Part shown: in pieces, positions 62,105-64,000 of the stretch
How positions within the stretch are numbered: the first letter of the stretch is position 1
Layout of the letters: every line of letters starts with the position of its first letter
From: Pontiella sulfatireligans
GTDB taxonomy: Bacteria > Verrucomicrobiota > Kiritimatiellia > Kiritimatiellales > Pontiellaceae
Direction of reading: 5' to 3'
NCBI RefSeq assembly: GCF_900890705.1
Contig: NZ_CAAHFH010000002.1
Location: forward strand, 186,001 to 250,000
DNA length: 64,000 bases
Position numbers and translations under genes: made by a program
The notes under the pieces: generated by a model
The model's database searches: none
What the model saw: the letters and a program-made list of their open reading frames with translations, nothing else
Told to the model about the DNA's origin: nothing

Positions 62105-63208
62105 TTAGAGACCAAAGGGGAAGAAACGGGCGCGGAACCGTACGCCCGTATTATGTGGGTCCATATTTTTTGCAGTGATGTAGGCCCCTTTGGGAAGAGG
62201 GAGTGTTTCTAAATGCTGGATTTTGTCAGGAGCGTAGACGTTGATGTTAAATGTGGTTTCAACCCCGTTTTGAGTGAGTGTAAGATGAGCCTCTCCTGAT
62301 TTCCCGTTGTTGCTTTGAAACTCCAGTTCAATGACGACCATTCCATCTGTTTCCTGAGCTTCTATAATGGATGTCCACGAGTCATTAGCAACCCCCTCCC
62401 AGCTGCCATCGCCACCAATAGTTGCACCACCGGTTGTTGCCGGGGCATCCTGAGATAACATCTCGGTGGTGCCTTCCGCGATCAGCCCTTCTGTTTTAAG
62501 GGTGCCGTAAACATGTACAAGATCAAGTGCTCCGTCGGCAGCAATGGTTACATTATTTAAATAGAGGTCATTTCCTGTAATTGCCGCGTTCCCGTTTACA
62601 AGCAGACCTGCTTCGGTGGTGAGGTTGCCGCTGTTATTGACACCAAGGGTGGTTTGCCAGCCATTGGTTGTAATGATCATCGAGTTGGCCTGCATGGTGC
62701 CAGCCACTTTGGCCCCGTCGTCGACACTTAATGGCCCATGCACATCGAATTTTGTGCGCGCTTCGTGGACGTCTCCGGCCATGAACGCATACGGGACGGA
62801 GAGTAGCTGCTGGCGCGGGGCAATTTCGTCGTCACCGACAACGGTAATTCCAATAAAGAGCTGTCCTTCGGCGGTGCTCACGACGGAGAGCAAGGAGCCA
62901 TCGCACAAGGTGGGATTGCTCACGGAAACATCGCTCAATTTGCTTCCACTGTCGTCTTCCAGTTCTACATTGAAAAGCCCGTTAGCATCAAGCACGACGG
63001 TATACATGCGCCCCCACTGGGCGCTTCCGCCGGTTGCTTCGTTATAAAGTTTGAACTCGACTTGTTGATTGCCCACGCCGATCGCGGTTCCATCGCCGGC
63101 TCGCAGAACCCCCTGATAGTTAAACGCAGACGGTACCACCGTCTGGGCATTACCAATAAGTACGGTTGCGAACATGATTCCGATTATCCATGATTTTACT
63201 TTTTTCAT
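62105..63208 (-). CDS. Secreted tail-fibre-like protein
   Basis: 367 residues. Signal peptide (about 1-22, ending NAQ). N-terminal domain (about 25-145) with FNYQGVLRAGDGTAIGVGNQQVEFKLY and PRQQLLSVPYAFMAG, a fold repeatedly found at the start of fibre-like exported proteins in Bacteroidota and PVC bacteria. The middle (about 155-255) has short repeats typical of beta-helical fibres (AGLLVNGNAAITGNDLYLNN). The C-terminal beta domain (about 265-367) ends FRARFFPFGL. It may form a trimeric surface fibre partnering the giant LamG protein. Confidence 0.74.
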   Translation of the reverse strand: MKKVKSWIIGIMFATVLIGNAQTVVPSAFNYQGVLRAGDGTAIGVGNQQVEFKLYNEATGGSAQWGRMYTVVLDANGLFNVELEDDSGSKLSDVSVSNPTLCDGSLLSVVSTAEGQLFIGITVVGDDEIAPRQQLLSVPYAFMAGDVHEARTKFDVHGPLSVDDGAKVAGTMQANSMIITTNGWQTTLGVNNSGNLTTEAGLLVNGNAAITGNDLYLNNVTIAADGALDLVHVYGTLKTEGLIAEGTTEMLSQDAPATTGGATIGGDGSWEGVANDSWTSIIEAQETDGMVVIELEFQSNNGKSGEAHLTLTQNGVETTFNINVYAPDKIQHLETLPLPKGAYITAKNMDPHNTGVRFRARFFPFGL

Positions 63209-63268
63209 AATTGAGGTCTCCAGATGGTTTGAAAAATTTATTAGTATTCCTACGCTTCTGATTTTTGT

Positions 63269-64000
63269 TTACTCTTCCAGCTCACTGACTTTACAAACGC
63301 GGCGGATCGCAAAGGCTCCTTCCGCCTTGAGCGTCCCCTCTTTCCGCAGATTGTCGATTTCATGAACGATGGCGCCGCTGACGGTTTCTTCGGGAGCCCA
63401 CAACGCGGACCCCTCCGTATCGGCACTTTGAGCGAACACGAGGGTCACCCGGTTGGAGATGGAAAAGGTTTCGGGCTTGATTGAAGAATTATAGTTGTCC
63501 AGATCGTCTCCCGATCGAAGCGGCGTTTTAAAATCGTTCTTCAATCCGTCATGCCGCGGATGACGAGAATGATAAAACGGATTGGATCGGTCGTCGTGCG
63601 CCACCACATAGCTGAAGCCTTCCAACTGCCCGAACTCGCCCGAAACGGAATCGTCGCGGGCAATATCGTTTTCAATGCCGAAGGCAACCGAACTGATGCG
63701 GGTGATGATTTGGGCATCGGAAGGAAGGTCGTCTTCATCGGTATAAATCCGAGTAACGTCTGTGCCGTTGGTATTGGTGACGGTTGCAATAATAGCGCGC
63801 TGAAGAAGACGGCTTTCATTGTTGGCATCGACATGAACGATCAAGCGGTATTCCATAACCCCCGCCGCCGCCAGACCGTCGACGATGACGTTATTCGTCG
63901 TAATCTGAGAAACTTTGTTGAAAAGAGCCGTGCCCACCCACAGCCCACTGGGCCAAAGCGCATTGGTCGTGCTCGGCTCTCCGTAGTCGGCTTGCAGCGA
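63269..64000 (-). CDS. C-terminal part of a large secreted protein, cut by window edge
   Basis: The frame is open from the window end to a stop at 63269; 244 codons are visible. An internal GTG at 63937 is not the true start because coding sequence (SLQADYGEPSTTNALWPSGLW) runs upstream of it. LWPSGLWVGTALFNKVS followed by a beta-rich segment with EYRLIVHVD and ATVTNTNGTDVTRIYTDED is a pattern seen near the end of very large PVC surface proteins. It lies 60 bp upstream of the tail-fibre-like gene on the same strand. Confidence 0.75.
   Translation of the reverse strand, partial: SLQADYGEPSTTNALWPSGLWVGTALFNKVSQITTNNVIVDGLAAAGVMEYRLIVHVDANNESRLLQRAIIATVTNTNGTDVTRIYTDEDDLPSDAQIITRISSVAFGIENDIARDDSVSGEFGQLEGFSYVVAHDDRSNPFYHSRHPRHDGLKNDFKTPLRSGDDLDNYNSSIKPETFSISNRVTLVFAQSADTEGSALWAPEETVSGAIVHEIDNLRKEGTLKAEGAFAIRRVCKVSELEE

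Noticed and set aside
1..64000. CRISPR arrays, tRNA or rRNA genes
   Set aside because: No regularly spaced direct repeats, tRNA cloverleaf cores or rRNA signatures were noticed by eye; a dedicated scan would be needed to exclude a tRNA fully.

Overview
The window looks like a chromosomal segment of a strictly anaerobic, fermentative, marine-type member of the Kiritimatiellota (PVC group, Pontiella-like). This placement is inferred from gene content: an AdhE/[FeFe]-hydrogenase/Rex energy module, an anaerobic sulfatase-maturating enzyme, many Cys-type S1 sulfatases with fucosidases and hexosaminidases, a PEP-CTERM protein, very large LamG surface proteins, and an ECF sigma factor next to a Ser/Thr kinase. 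No rRNA, tRNA or CRISPR array was recognised.

Layout. (1) 1-8.4 kb, fermentation and H2: a divergent adhE (cut by the window edge), then a tightly overlapping operon of mini-ferredoxin, PAS-bearing sensory [FeFe]-hydrogenase, SpoIIE-type phosphatase, second mini-ferredoxin and catalytic-type [FeFe]-hydrogenase, followed by a third mini-ferredoxin and rex. Three similar 20-bp palindromes lie in the intergenic regions. (2) 8.5-18.5 kb, housekeeping and export: a DUF2851 protein, then a minus-strand series aroC, anSME, PpiC-type foldase, TatA/B-like, TatC, TatA, CPBP protease, SLC13 transporter. Dispersed hairpin repeats punctuate it. (3) 18.8-21 kb, a graveyard of sulfatase pieces and an IS1595-type remnant, including an in-frame sulfatase-transposase chimera. 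(4) 21-44.5 kb, a glycan-degradation locus: symporter, GH20, four intact sulfatases, GH18, a related modular protein, an HGSNAT-like acetyltransferase, a GH20-like enzyme and two GH29 fucosidases. Five transcription-unit starts carry the same element, GTGTATAGAA-N15-RTTAYN. (5) 44.6-48.3 kb, an ECF sigma factor, a transmembrane kinase with a displaced catalytic lysine, and a GH16-like lipoprotein with an altered catalytic motif. (6) 48.7-51.5 kb, an IS66/alpha-mannosidase mosaic of fragments. (7) 51.7-64 kb, a run of six secreted-protein genes including a 2765-residue LamG protein and a PEP-CTERM protein.

Together the genes describe a cell that degrades sulfated, fucose- and amino-sugar-containing glycans outside the cytoplasm, activates its sulfatases with an oxygen-sensitive radical SAM enzyme, and disposes of fermentation electrons as ethanol and H2 under redox control. 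The most novel-looking item is the sigma/kinase/GH16-like operon, which could be a glycan-sensing system. A link between it and the five-copy promoter element is a hypothesis only.
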